Positions 1-10,237 of a DNA stretch of 64,000 nucleotides are shown in pieces. Location of the stretch: contig JBBQBB010000009.1 of the NCBI GenBank assembly GCA_038317095.1, positions 1 through 64,000 on the forward strand, read 5' to 3'. Source of the DNA: JAGXTF01 sp038317095 (GTDB taxonomy: Bacteria > Bacteroidota > Bacteroidia > NS11-12g > UBA955). Both the position numbers and the translations under genes were made by a program. The notes under the pieces are model-generated. The model searched no databases and was not told the DNA's origin. It was given only the letters and a program-made list of their open reading frames with translations. The first letter of the stretch is position 1; every line of letters starts with the position of its first letter.

Positions 1-1621
1 TGTGTTTTATCACATCTAAGCTTGAACTCGGTATCCAGCTTATATAAACTGCACTGTCGGTTACCAAAATGTTTTTAAACAGGGGCTTTGTGGGTGCCAC
101 CGTGTCTGGTTTGTGAATTTTAACAATCTCAGACCTGATAGAATGATTAAAATGTCTGTCTGATGCCGCAATTTGGTAGTAAATATCCTCCGTCAACGTT
201 TTTAATGAAATAGTATCTGTAAAAACGGTATCTTGGTGCAATTCGCCTGTTATTATGGAAAATTCATGGTCTAATTGATTCGCAAAATAAACCCTGTAAC
301 CCTTAATATCCATTTCAGGGCCTAGTTTCCAGCGCAATGTCACCACTCCATTCGTATCTACACTGCCAGTTAACTCAGTTGGTTTTGAAGGTGGGATACT
401 GTCTTTTAAAAAGCCATGCACACCCAATGACCAACCTTGGTTGCCTGCAGTGTCTAGGGCTTCAATTTTATAAAAACTGCCAGTCATAGGGTCGGTATTT
501 TTGTCTAAATAGGATAAAGTACCTTTTACCAATGGTTTTTCATTGATAATATCAAATGGACCTTCAGGATTGTTTGAACGCAAAACATTAAATCCAGTGA
601 AATCATTTTCATATTTATCTTTTTTCCATTGTATATTTAAATATTTTCCCATTACGTCTGTAGCAGATATATCGTAGGCCTCTTCAGGGGGGGTTCTGTC
701 TCTACCGTAGCTAAATACCACTGGACCTGGTTCAGAATATTCACCAAAAGCATTGACACCAACCAGTCTATAACTATAGGTAACATAATCTTTTGAAACA
801 GAGTCGATATATGCAAACAAATCTTTATCCTTTGCATTATTTGGGTCGGATAGTTTAACCATTGGATTTTTATTTAAGCGCACGAAGTTTTTTCCATTGG
901 CATCCCCTTTTTCTAGATAATATCCTGTAAAATAATTTTTATGCAATTGGTTATACCAATTTAGAATAATTGTTTTTTCAAGCCCAAATTCTTCTAAGGA
1001 AGGAGGTATCATCAAATCTTCTGATTTGGTTAATACATAAGTTTCTGAACCCGTTATTTTTAAAACACTTTCTGGAGCCAAGGATTTAATTCTAAAACTA
1101 TAAACAGCATTTTTTTCAATATTAAAATCTTCATATCTTAAGCCCAGTAAATTAGCAGCGGTGGTATCAAAATCTGCTGCCGCAAGCGCAAATCCGTGTA
1201 AATTGGTTTCTTCATTGTTTCTCTTCATCAATTCACCAAAATTTGGATTGGGGGGTAGGGGTGCTTTAAATTTAGACAAGGCTACATAAGCGGCAATAAC
1301 TTGATAACTATTGCTAGTATCCACCCTTTTCGCCCAAGTAAGACTATCCGCCGGTTTAAAATTGCCCATTTTTTTCCAATCGGCTTTTACAAATTTGTTA
1401 TCTCTTGAAATGATTGCCTTCTCTATTTGATATCCATATTTATTTAAGACGTAAAATGCCGCACTTGACGTAGGCGCCCATCTTAAAACTATTTTATTGG
1501 TTGAATATTTTCCAATGATGGAGATGTAATTCTTTTCAATTTTGGAGGTATCTTGGCCATTGCTAGTGACAAAGTTTGAAAAAAATAGTATAAATATTAA
1601 GATAAATTTAATGTTTTTCAT
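1..1621 (-). CDS. Secreted fibronectin type III-like protein, C-terminus cut by window edge
   Basis: The frame is open from ATG at 1621 down to base 2, so at least 540 residues are present and the C-terminus lies outside the window. The first 22 or so residues (MKNIKFILIFILFF...) form a signal peptide ending near SNGQ. The mature part has several blocks of about 100 residues with fibronectin III hallmarks such as LRWAPTSSAAFYVL, LNWYNQLHKNYFTGYYLEKG and LRWKLGPEMDIKGYRVYF, consistent with an extended extracellular rod. It is the last visible gene of a minus-strand operon, 8 bp after the giant secreted protein. Function is unknown; surface or cell-cell interaction is inference. Whether it carries a T9SS C-terminal signal cannot be seen. 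Confidence 0.82.
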   Translation of the reverse strand, partial: MKNIKFILIFILFFSNFVTSNGQDTSKIEKNYISIIGKYSTNKIVLRWAPTSSAAFYVLNKYGYQIEKAIISRDNKFVKADWKKMGNFKPADSLTWAKRVDTSNSYQVIAAYVALSKFKAPLPPNPNFGELMKRNNEETNLHGFALAAADFDTTAANLLGLRYEDFNIEKNAVYSFRIKSLAPESVLKITGSETYVLTKSEDLMIPPSLEEFGLEKTIILNWYNQLHKNYFTGYYLEKGDANGKNFVRLNKNPMVKLSDPNNAKDKDLFAYIDSVSKDYVTYSYRLVGVNAFGEYSEPGPVVFSYGRDRTPPEEAYDISATDVMGKYLNIQWKKDKYENDFTGFNVLRSNNPEGPFDIINEKPLVKGTLSYLDKNTDPMTGSFYKIEALDTAGNQGWSLGVHGFLKDSIPPSKPTELTGSVDTNGVVTLRWKLGPEMDIKGYRVYFANQLDHEFSIITGELHQDTVFTDTISLKTLTEDIYYQIAASDRHFNHSIRSEIVKIHKPDTVAPTKPLFKNILVTDSAVYISWIPSSSLDVIKH

Positions 1622-1629
1622 CGTGTATA

Positions 1630-4600
1630 TTATCTTAAAGGTAATACAATGTTAAAATTATGACTTACAGGATTGTCTAGGTTGCCGCATGTAGGTGTAT
1701 TATAAAAAACATTCACAGGGTAATTTCCAAAAATCAATCGTGTATAGGGTTCGTGAAAAACAGTTTGCAAATATTCAATTTGCGCTTCTGTTAAAAATTC
1801 TGGGTAATAGTATGCTATAACCTGCCTAGCCATATTTCTAGATTCTATCCTGTTCAGCAAAGTTTGCGTTGGCAAGCCATAAAAAATTGGAATTCTGTTT
1901 GAAGTGACACCCAAACTTGCAAGCCTTGCCAAGGCGGCAGATGGAGCTGCAATAGGTAAACTTGCAATTCTGGGCGTGTAAAAACCGCTGCTTCCAGGAG
2001 GCGACGGGGGTCTTGGGTATTTTTCATCATATGCCAGCAAGGGTTTTGGATGGTAATCCAAATTAAAAGAAACAGGTCCGCGAGGCGGAGTGCCAAATAC
2101 CCGGGTTCTAAAATTGGTATTCACAGAAGGTGGGCCAAACCTTTCAGCTAACAACCAATCTTTAAAACCATAGGTATAATAATTCTGTCTTTCCATCCAT
2201 ATATTGGTTCGCGGGGTCCAAACCGCTTGAAATGTTACCATTGCGGAATTGGTTCTTGATCTGCCTTGTTGGGAATATGAAAAAGATTGAACGTCAAATT
2301 GGTCAAATCCTTCTCCTGTAAAAATCTCAGTAATGGATTCTAAATCACCCCAGGCAATTTTTTTTGTTTCTACTTTTTGCATGGCAATGAATTTTGTGCT
2401 CAGCAAATTAAATTCACTGGTCTTAAAATGATAGGTATACAATATTACAAAATCGTCACCAGTTTTAGATCCAGCGGTAATATTTTTATTTCTGGTTTCT
2501 ACAGTTGAACCTCCGATTCTGGTTATATTTATGGCTTGACGAATGGTTGGTTTTGCCTTATTGCCTCCATGAAGGCTGGTGAAAACACCACGTCTTTTGC
2601 CTTCTGTGGTTATTGAATTCACAGCTACAAATTCTACCTTATACACTTTACTGTTTTGTAACACGGGTACATTAAATGTAATGTTGTTTGTAGTTAAATT
2701 TCCAAGGGGTGTTTCAATAGGTTCGCCACCTCCAAAAGGGGTAAAAATAGCTTTGTAAGTCCAAGCATAATCTCTGGAGTTGGATCTTTCAAACAAATGC
2801 CTGTAACTTAAATTTAAAGCCAAAACACCGCTTCTGCATTCTTCCTGCAAATAAAATCGCTGATCGTGGTAAGGAAAAGAATAAACCACATCTTGTTCTC
2901 TTATTCTTGTAGGTCTTGCTCCAGTAACAAAAGCATTCATATACCTTTTACTTATTTCTCTATTTTCTAGGTCTTTGCTAATGGACCAAGTCCCATTTTT
3001 ATATTCTTCAGCATAGGCCGTTGTTTGCCACATATGGCCGGTATTTGCCAATAAAAAGGAGTCGGGATAAAATGTAATGAGTGTGTTGCTTTCTGTCAAT
3101 TCATAATTTCCACCAATGCTTCTGGATCCCCTTACCATTGTTAGTTTTGTGTTTCTTTCTAAAACCCTAAATCTTCTTACTATGGGTCTATCATTCATAT
3201 CCCTTACTGTGAGATTAAATTCATTGTTTAAAGCGTAATTGTACAAAGCGGTTGGTTCTATTCCACAATCAACATTGGTGGCAAAAGGCTCTGGAGAAAG
3301 CGCGGCCACTATTTCCATGCCTCTTAGCGGGTTTTCTACAGGTGGCACACATTTTTGACCTTGAGAGAATTCGAAATGGCAATCGCCTTGAACGGCTCCA
3401 TTTAAAATGCTATATCTACCAGCAATGGCACCTTCAACCCAATTGGGGTTTGGAAATCCACCTTGTAAATAAGCGGCAGCCTGGACTCTCAAAATTTCAA
3501 ATCTACCTTTCACAAAGAATAAATCAACAAACAATCCCATGGAAGCATCAAAATAACCAAATATTTGACCTCTAGCATACCATCCGTTGGCTCCCATTGT
3601 TTCACCAATGGCCATTCCTTCGCACCTGGTGGTATATTTTTTAACCGATAAATCAAAGCCAAATCCCAGTTCTACCCTGGCATAAAAAGGCATTATTTCT
3701 AAAGACAAAGGACCAATATCTAAGCTTGTACCCATAGCAAAACCATCGCCTCTTTCTAAATTTGTAATGTCTCTTTCAATGTTGATAGGGTAGCCCATTT
3801 CATTAAAGGCACGTTGAATTCTGTCTGGCAAAGGAGGCATGGGAGGCAATCCTTCTCCTACCATAAAATAAAAACGCGCTTCGGCTATCCTTGTAGAGCC
3901 AATTTGCAACCGCAAACCTACAGGCACCGTTGGCTGACCCACAAAAATGTGCCAAGTTCTTGGACTTACATAAATTTCCATTCTTCCTGCAAGGTTTCTT
4001 GGATTAACACCTACCAATATTCCTGCTACATTCACATACACATTAAAATTAGCTTGAAAAGTTTCTTCTACAAAATTATAATTAACTTCAAAATCCGCTG
4101 CAACTGCCGCATCGGCTCTATTGTTGCTTTCTGTCATAAACATAAAATCGCCCCGAAGATAAATACGTTCAATACCACCGGTTCGTTCAATAAATTGCGC
4201 ACCTAGGGTAATTAAGCCATGGTATGCAGAACTACCGCCTGTAGCTCCAATTTTTACCATTACCTTAAAGCCCAAACCGATACTGCCATCCGGCGTATAA
4301 GCAGTGCCGGAAGAAGTAGCCCCTGCAGTTGTTGCATTTGGACCTGATGTATTGGTGATATCTGCAAAATTAACAGGGCGTGGTTCACTCATGTGGTACC
4401 ATGCACCACCACCCAATCCTCTTAAATCTACCCCAGTAAACAAAGTGACACCCGGGCTCCATGTAGCCATAGCGTCTACATACCAATATCTAAAACCTCT
4501 AACTTCGCCAAACTGCACTGTAGCTGAAACACTAATGGTTGGTTGCATTTCAACACTTAAATACCCTTTGATTCCTTTTCCATAAACAGGATGACTGTTG

Positions 4601-7600
4601 TAAAAAGCCAAGGCTCCATTTATGGTCACACAACCCACGCTTCCGCCTATGGCAATGCTATCTAAATTAATACCTGAAAATGTCCATCCCTGCCTTTCCC
4701 CAGCAAGTTGCAACTTCCCCAACAACGCAATTTTACCCGTTGCATGAAAGCCGCTACTTTCGCCCGTTAAATTTAAATTTAAACAAAATTCTATTCCAAA
4801 TCTAGAACCTGGACTTTGGTCAAATTCCATCATACTTGGCCCTTCTCTGCTAGTAATATTAATATCAGAAATACTGAGTGGAAAGCCACCCGCGGAATGT
4901 TGTTCGCTGGCAAATGAAAATGCACCCACCGAAATGTACCTAGGTCCTCTGCTGTTTAATGCAAAATGTTCAAAATGAATACCTCTAAACCCCAGACCTT
5001 CTATTTGCGCACCCCCTTCTCGGCCTCTGGTTCCACTTATAGAAATATCACCCGATAAATCTGTGGAAGCGCCAAACCCTTCTCTATTGGCAATTATGCT
5101 AATTCTAGAAGTAGGCAAAAGCATTAAAGTGCATTCCCAAATTTGGGCTCTAAAAGAATCTTTAGGTTGTATTCTAAACTCAAAAGAAAAATCGCCAGCC
5201 GAACTTCTATTTAATGAGGCATTGTATTTTAATTCATCTCTGTCTGAAATGGGCAATCTGATTTCACCACATAAACCTGCGTTTCTAAAATTGTTGCTCA
5301 CAAAAGACAAGTAAACCGTATCCAATGAGTAAGCCCAGCCATCTAAATTTCCTTCTTCTACGCGTATAATATTCTCAATAGAAAAACGTGCGCTAAATCC
5401 AGTGCCATCTATTAAAACATTGGTAATTGAACCACCTAGTCTTCTCGTAGGATCGCTAAAAGTTCTAAATTTGTGTGGCAATCGCACAGCCAATCTTTTT
5501 AAGTAAAATCCTTTCCAGTGCGCAGTTTGGTCTCCACCATACCCCTCAGGATAAACCATGCTCGCTGAATTCTGTAAGTCGGAAAAATCCAAATAGGCTT
5601 CACTGGCTGTAAATCCCCATTCAGGCAATCCAGCTACTTGAAAATCGTCCATATCCAATCGGCATACCCAATTCCCCATTCTTTGCACTTTTACTTGGAA
5701 TCTTCCTTGTACTTGCCCAGCGCCAGGGGTGCCATCGGCAGCGTCTGGAACCAATAAATTTCTACCAAATGTTACGGTTCCGCTGATGGCTAGTTCTTTA
5801 AATCCGGCACAATCCCAAGAAACGTAAGTACCTGAATCTCTAGGTAGGGTTGGAGATTTTAATGTAAGTCTAATATCATCGGTATAGGCCAGGTCTCTAT
5901 CCAACGGTAGAAACAATTTGCCTTGGCCCATATTTAGTCCCCCTGGATGAAAACAAATGTCATTTGCCCCTAAAGAAAGCCAACCATGCAATTCGGGAAC
6001 ATCTAAACTAACCAAAGCATTTAATGTAGCCATGGTTGAGGTGAATTTACATCCCATAATGCCTACGGTAAGTCTTTGCCCATCAATGGTATTGTCAATT
6101 CCTAGGGGCATTCCCACTGGGTCACTTCCTGCCAATTGGCTGGTAAGTCTACCTGCAGTTGTAATCCATTGGTTAATTTCTTGGCCTTGGGTTTCGCCAA
6201 TTCCGGTAAAAACACCAGTGGCTCTAGCCAAAGCATCCGGAATTAATGAAGCATTGTCTGTCTCTGTAAAAACATCACCCGAAATCATTTCATTGATGGA
6301 ATTGATTTGTATTCCTGAAAATGAAACTCTCACAGGTGCATTCATAAATGGCACACGGATATATCCTCTTCCTCTGGCGTTTGTTCCACTCCAAGTAATT
6401 TCGGTAAGCGTCATGGTAAATTTGCCTACTTTTATATTGCCTCCAATAACAGAAGTAGCTACTCCTGTTGTGTTTGAAGGCCTGATAGCCTGACAATCGG
6501 CTAAACAAGATGGAGGTGTGCTGCGCGGCACATCGGGTACGATTTCAGAACCTGCAGCTCCGATTCTAAATTGCCAAACTGGACCGGTTACATAAGCATT
6601 GCTGTTTTCATTGTTGTCTTCTTCCAGCCATTTTACCCTCCAATAATAGTTTCCTGTATCCGCAAGGTTTACTAAATTTTCAACGGCACGGTATATTGAA
6701 TCATTGAGTAAATTGTTGTTGGCAATGCAGGCATTTAAATCTACATTGGGTGCAAATCTTTTAGAAATGGTTTTCACAATTCTTGTAAAACCAGCATCTC
6801 TGGCTACTTCCAATTTATATCTTTCTTCAACTCCGTGATTGTAAAAATTACTAACAGGACGGGAGGAAGTGCCTGAAGAAACGATGGAATAGGAAGGTAA
6901 AAAATTGGCGGGAAAATCCGCTGTTTGAAATTTAATGGGGATGTTTCCTGGCGTTTGGTTGGATCTATTTGCCGGCGATTGATTTACTGGAACACCCATA
7001 CCGGAAATAAATCCATCGTTGCAAGAAACATTTAAAGGTGCGCTTTCTCCAGTACTTCTATGTAAAAAAGAGCCATTTAAATTATAGAGGTATCTCGCGC
7101 CTCTTAAAAATTCTTGACCAACAATCGCATTGGATTCATTTACTGGAATGTTTTGACTGGCACTTTCTGCAATGGTCATTCCTGTGGCTCTAGTTTGAGA
7201 TTCAGCAGGTCCCCAAGGCCAGCGCAACTCATCTGTTCTGCGGTATGCTGAGGCCCCATTTTGGGTTAAATTCAAATCAAAATTAAATCTGTACAATTGA
7301 TTGTCATAGGGATTAAATCTTACAATAATGGGGAAATAACGCCAAGGAATGTATTCATTGTTTGTAGGAAATAAGGGACTTACCGTAAATCTACCATCTG
7401 AGGCACTTCCATAATTAAAAGAACAAGGTACGGAATAACCTCTATTGGCAAAACGCAATTGGCCTGCAGGATCTACAACTTTTATTCTTACAGCATACCT
7501 GCGACCTGCTTCCAATGCAGGATTGGCAGATGTATAAACATAGGAAGTTAATGAGGTTACACTATCGGTGAAGAATATTGGGCTAGTGGCACTTTCGAAA

Positions 7601-8295
7601 GCATCCATGGGATTTCGGTCTATGGGAACCAATTCGATTATTTCAATTACATATCGAATATCAACGGGTACTTCTGGAGGGGCAATCCAAATGAAAGTGA
7701 AATTTTGAATGTCTGAAACTGGCAAAGTACCCCCGCAAACTGCACTCCCAATCATAGTGATTTCTGGAGGATTAATAACCCCAATACGCATGGGCGCAGA
7801 GCAACCAGAAGGAATAACTGCACTCACCGGTGTTGTATGCCCGCTTGAATTATAATCGTAAGCTGTAATGCATAACTGATAAATTCCTGATGGCAACCTT
7901 CTGGTTCTAATCACTTCGTTTCTATCCACTCCTGCTGTGGTAATGCTGTTTTGATCGGGAAATAAATTGTATAAATCATCCGATGTTAGCAACCTTGTTT
8001 CGCCAGAGGCAAGCACCAAAGGTTGAGGCGGCTGATAATCAGGAGATGTTGCAACTGAAATTGTACCATCTACAGTTCTAAAAGTACCACCAAGTTTAAT
8101 GGATTGAGAACTTGCCGAAGTGTTTGAAACGGTAATTAAAACTTTTGTCGGATCAGACGAATAGGTAAACAAATAAGGGTCATAGGGGGGATTTATTGTA
8201 ACCGATACATTGATTGTTTGGCCATGCATTTTGGCAACTAAGCAAAACAGAAGGGTAACAAATATTTTTTTAGAAAAATAGTATTTTTTTCTCAT
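1630..8295 (-). CDS. Giant secreted protein of 2221 residues, possibly TANFOR-type N-terminal domain
   Basis: A very large exported protein. Residues 1-25 are a signal peptide ending near HGQ. The next 160 or so residues have the look of the Bacteroidota TANFOR-type N-terminal domain: a start of SVTINPPYDPYL, then LPSGIYQLCITAYD, a Pro-Ser-Gly-Cys-Ser step and a NPPEIT exit. That match is from memory and unverified. Residues 180-640 hold Ig/fibronectin-like blocks. About 660-1450 is a long Gly/Ser-rich beta-strand region suggesting a solenoid, and the rest is again beta-rich. No T9SS C-terminal signal is obvious at the end (NFNIVLPLR). It sits 4 bp after an outer-membrane barrel gene and 8 bp before the fibronectin protein, so the three are probably co-transcribed and may assemble together at the surface. 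Confidence 0.85.
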   Translation of the reverse strand: MRKKYYFSKKIFVTLLFCLVAKMHGQTINVSVTINPPYDPYLFTYSSDPTKVLITVSNTSASSQSIKLGGTFRTVDGTISVATSPDYQPPQPLVLASGETRLLTSDDLYNLFPDQNSITTAGVDRNEVIRTRRLPSGIYQLCITAYDYNSSGHTTPVSAVIPSGCSAPMRIGVINPPEITMIGSAVCGGTLPVSDIQNFTFIWIAPPEVPVDIRYVIEIIELVPIDRNPMDAFESATSPIFFTDSVTSLTSYVYTSANPALEAGRRYAVRIKVVDPAGQLRFANRGYSVPCSFNYGSASDGRFTVSPLFPTNNEYIPWRYFPIIVRFNPYDNQLYRFNFDLNLTQNGASAYRRTDELRWPWGPAESQTRATGMTIAESASQNIPVNESNAIVGQEFLRGARYLYNLNGSFLHRSTGESAPLNVSCNDGFISGMGVPVNQSPANRSNQTPGNIPIKFQTADFPANFLPSYSIVSSGTSSRPVSNFYNHGVEERYKLEVARDAGFTRIVKTISKRFAPNVDLNACIANNNLLNDSIYRAVENLVNLADTGNYYWRVKWLEEDNNENSNAYVTGPVWQFRIGAAGSEIVPDVPRSTPPSCLADCQAIRPSNTTGVATSVIGGNIKVGKFTMTLTEITWSGTNARGRGYIRVPFMNAPVRVSFSGIQINSINEMISGDVFTETDNASLIPDALARATGVFTGIGETQGQEINQWITTAGRLTSQLAGSDPVGMPLGIDNTIDGQRLTVGIMGCKFTSTMATLNALVSLDVPELHGWLSLGANDICFHPGGLNMGQGKLFLPLDRDLAYTDDIRLTLKSPTLPRDSGTYVSWDCAGFKELAISGTVTFGRNLLVPDAADGTPGAGQVQGRFQVKVQRMGNWVCRLDMDDFQVAGLPEWGFTASEAYLDFSDLQNSASMVYPEGYGGDQTAHWKGFYLKRLAVRLPHKFRTFSDPTRRLGGSITNVLIDGTGFSARFSIENIIRVEEGNLDGWAYSLDTVYLSFVSNNFRNAGLCGEIRLPISDRDELKYNASLNRSSAGDFSFEFRIQPKDSFRAQIWECTLMLLPTSRISIIANREGFGASTDLSGDISISGTRGREGGAQIEGLGFRGIHFEHFALNSRGPRYISVGAFSFASEQHSAGGFPLSISDINITSREGPSMMEFDQSPGSRFGIEFCLNLNLTGESSGFHATGKIALLGKLQLAGERQGWTFSGINLDSIAIGGSVGCVTINGALAFYNSHPVYGKGIKGYLSVEMQPTISVSATVQFGEVRGFRYWYVDAMATWSPGVTLFTGVDLRGLGGGAWYHMSEPRPVNFADITNTSGPNATTAGATSSGTAYTPDGSIGLGFKVMVKIGATGGSSAYHGLITLGAQFIERTGGIERIYLRGDFMFMTESNNRADAAVAADFEVNYNFVEETFQANFNVYVNVAGILVGVNPRNLAGRMEIYVSPRTWHIFVGQPTVPVGLRLQIGSTRIAEARFYFMVGEGLPPMPPLPDRIQRAFNEMGYPINIERDITNLERGDGFAMGTSLDIGPLSLEIMPFYARVELGFGFDLSVKKYTTRCEGMAIGETMGANGWYARGQIFGYFDASMGLFVDLFFVKGRFEILRVQAAAYLQGGFPNPNWVEGAIAGRYSILNGAVQGDCHFEFSQGQKCVPPVENPLRGMEIVAALSPEPFATNVDCGIEPTALYNYALNNEFNLTVRDMNDRPIVRRFRVLERNTKLTMVRGSRSIGGNYELTESNTLITFYPDSFLLANTGHMWQTTAYAEEYKNGTWSISKDLENREISKRYMNAFVTGARPTRIREQDVVYSFPYHDQRFYLQEECRSGVLALNLSYRHLFERSNSRDYAWTYKAIFTPFGGGEPIETPLGNLTTNNITFNVPVLQNSKVYKVEFVAVNSITTEGKRRGVFTSLHGGNKAKPTIRQAINITRIGGSTVETRNKNITAGSKTGDDFVILYTYHFKTSEFNLLSTKFIAMQKVETKKIAWGDLESITEIFTGEGFDQFDVQSFSYSQQGRSRTNSAMVTFQAVWTPRTNIWMERQNYYTYGFKDWLLAERFGPPSVNTNFRTRVFGTPPRGPVSFNLDYHPKPLLAYDEKYPRPPSPPGSSGFYTPRIASLPIAAPSAALARLASLGVTSNRIPIFYGLPTQTLLNRIESRNMARQVIAYYYPEFLTEAQIEYLQTVFHEPYTRLIFGNYPVNVFYNTPTCGNLDNPVSHNFNIVLPLR

Positions 8296-8299
8296 TGAT

Positions 8300-10054
8300 T
8301 TATAGTGTAAATGTATATCTTACCGATGCCCTTTGTTCATTATAGGTATATATCGAAACATTTTTTGTATTGTTGAACAGTGCATTTAGCATCAAACTAA
8401 AATTGTGTTTTTTTTGCAAAGTATAATTCAAACCTGCGCCAATATTCGTGATATTTCCATCCAAATTTCCTTGTTTTATTTTTTGCTGAAAAGAAGCATT
8501 TGCATTTAAACCCAACTTTGATTTGCCAAAGGTTTTTCTAATATTTACCGATGGCCCTGCAAGTTGGAAAGTGCCACCCGTGTTGTTTACTTGCGTAAAA
8601 TTTGCATTAACACCCAAATTCACACCTTTTTTACCATCCCCTTTATTTAAACTTGCTGAAAAAACCATGGAATTGCTTTCACTATTTTTTCGGGTTATAA
8701 TATTATTATCTTGCAACGCTTGCAGTTGCCCATTTATTACAAAATTTGTAGTTTTAGAACCTTTTGTTTTGCTAATTTTAATACTGCCGCCAATGGCCTG
8801 ATTGATAATGCTGAATAAAATAGAGTCGTTTAATTGTATTCTTCCACTATTCAAATCTGTACCGTAGTTTGAGTAATTTACACTCATTCCAAAATTGGGT
8901 TTGGGATTAAAATTTAAAAATACTGAACCTATTTTATTGGTTGTAGTGTTTAATTGGTCTTTTAATAAATTATTGGTTCTAATGCCGTAGCTACCTGTTA
9001 AAATTAATCTGTTTTTAAATAGCATAAAGGTAGGGGATATTGTATATTGTTCTAAATCGTTGGCAACATAATAACTGCCTAATGTTTGATATTCAGGATC
9101 CACCCTCTTATACTCCGCTTTTATCCGGTACCCTTTTCCACCATAGCCTAACGAAAAATTACCAGCTAAATAGGGTATCGTAGATCGGTTGATTTTAATA
9201 ATATTTGAATAGGGTTTTATATCCTTTAACTCTGTAATAGAAGAATCTTTATATCTGCTATCTAAAGTAACTACACTCAAGCCAATGTCAATATTTACAT
9301 CCAATCTTTTAAATAAAAGATAATTGGATTTTAATCCAAGTGCAATGTTTTCCATGGGTTTAATGTTTACGCTATCCGCAACCTTAGCTAAAAAAGTGTC
9401 TTGTTTATCTATGGCTCTAAACAAAATGATATCCGTAAAGTTTGGTCCTTTTCCAAAACCTATTTTGGCACCCATACCCCACCGTTCATAGGATGGCAAT
9501 AAATAACTATATCTACTTCTATTTTCTGGATTTACTGTAACTTTGTTTCTAAACTTCCCATACAATGCCGTAAACCTTATCTTTCCCGGATTTAGTTCTA
9601 TACCTCCGCCCAAAAATGTAGCCCCCGCTAGAGTGTAATCGCTAAAGTACAAATTTCTCCATCCTGCATGTACCGTTATCCATTTGTAAAAAGGACTGGC
9701 TCCATATTTATTGAAGGGTTGCGAAAAACTGCGTTCTTGTTCACTGTAAACAAACGAGAATGGAATGGAAACATCATAGATTTTAAGGGTAGGAGAGCCA
9801 CTGAGATACCAACTAAAAGGCACCCTGCGCGCGTTAATGCCGTTTTGCTGGGTAAACATACATCCCACACCCAGGCTGCCTCCTTTATCAAATGCCTTGC
9901 TTTTGCCAATCTGGCCTAGGTCTTGTGCTCGCCCTTCCTTTATTGCACATAGGATTATGCCGAAAAACCAAAACCAGGCAATTTTGTTTTTACCAATGTT
10001 GTAAAATATTTTCAAGTATTTTCCAAAGAAAATATGTTTCCTATTTACCTTCAA
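8300..10054 (-). CDS. Outer membrane beta-barrel protein (hypothetical), first gene of giant-protein operon
   Basis: A 584-residue protein with an N-terminal hydrophobic export signal around residues 20-44, ending near GRAQ, followed by regularly alternating strands rich in Gly, Asn and aromatic residues. It closes with a terminal strand ending in YTFTL, typical of outer-membrane barrels. There is no ATG near the N-terminus: a TAG stop lies immediately upstream of the TTG at 10054, so TTG is the only usable start that keeps the signal. It is followed 4 bp later by the giant secreted protein, which suggests a transporter or anchor role for that partner. That role is inference; I do not recognise a specific family. 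Confidence 0.78.
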   Translation of the reverse strand: MKVNRKHIFFGKYLKIFYNIGKNKIAWFWFFGIILCAIKEGRAQDLGQIGKSKAFDKGGSLGVGCMFTQQNGINARRVPFSWYLSGSPTLKIYDVSIPFSFVYSEQERSFSQPFNKYGASPFYKWITVHAGWRNLYFSDYTLAGATFLGGGIELNPGKIRFTALYGKFRNKVTVNPENRSRYSYLLPSYERWGMGAKIGFGKGPNFTDIILFRAIDKQDTFLAKVADSVNIKPMENIALGLKSNYLLFKRLDVNIDIGLSVVTLDSRYKDSSITELKDIKPYSNIIKINRSTIPYLAGNFSLGYGGKGYRIKAEYKRVDPEYQTLGSYYVANDLEQYTISPTFMLFKNRLILTGSYGIRTNNLLKDQLNTTTNKIGSVFLNFNPKPNFGMSVNYSNYGTDLNSGRIQLNDSILFSIINQAIGGSIKISKTKGSKTTNFVINGQLQALQDNNIITRKNSESNSMVFSASLNKGDGKKGVNLGVNANFTQVNNTGGTFQLAGPSVNIRKTFGKSKLGLNANASFQQKIKQGNLDGNITNIGAGLNYTLQKKHNFSLMLNALFNNTKNVSIYTYNEQRASVRYTFTL

Positions 10055-10237
10055 CTAAAATTGAATATTGAACTAAGATTACTCAATATTTAACCGTTTT
10101 GGAACAATATCGGTCATATTCTCTGAGGTATTTTTACGGATGGCTTTTCCTATTTATTTTTTATGCTTAATTTACATCTAACCAGAAAGAGTAGAAGTTT
10201 ATTTTGTTCTCATTGGTTATTTTGCTTTAATTGGGGT

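Noticed and set aside
3814..4206. 130-codon plus-strand ORF inside the giant gene
   Set aside because: Antisense shadow with low-complexity composition.
5957..6493. 178-codon plus-strand ORF inside the giant gene
   Set aside because: Shadow of the 2221-residue gene on the other strand, with no family resemblance or start context.
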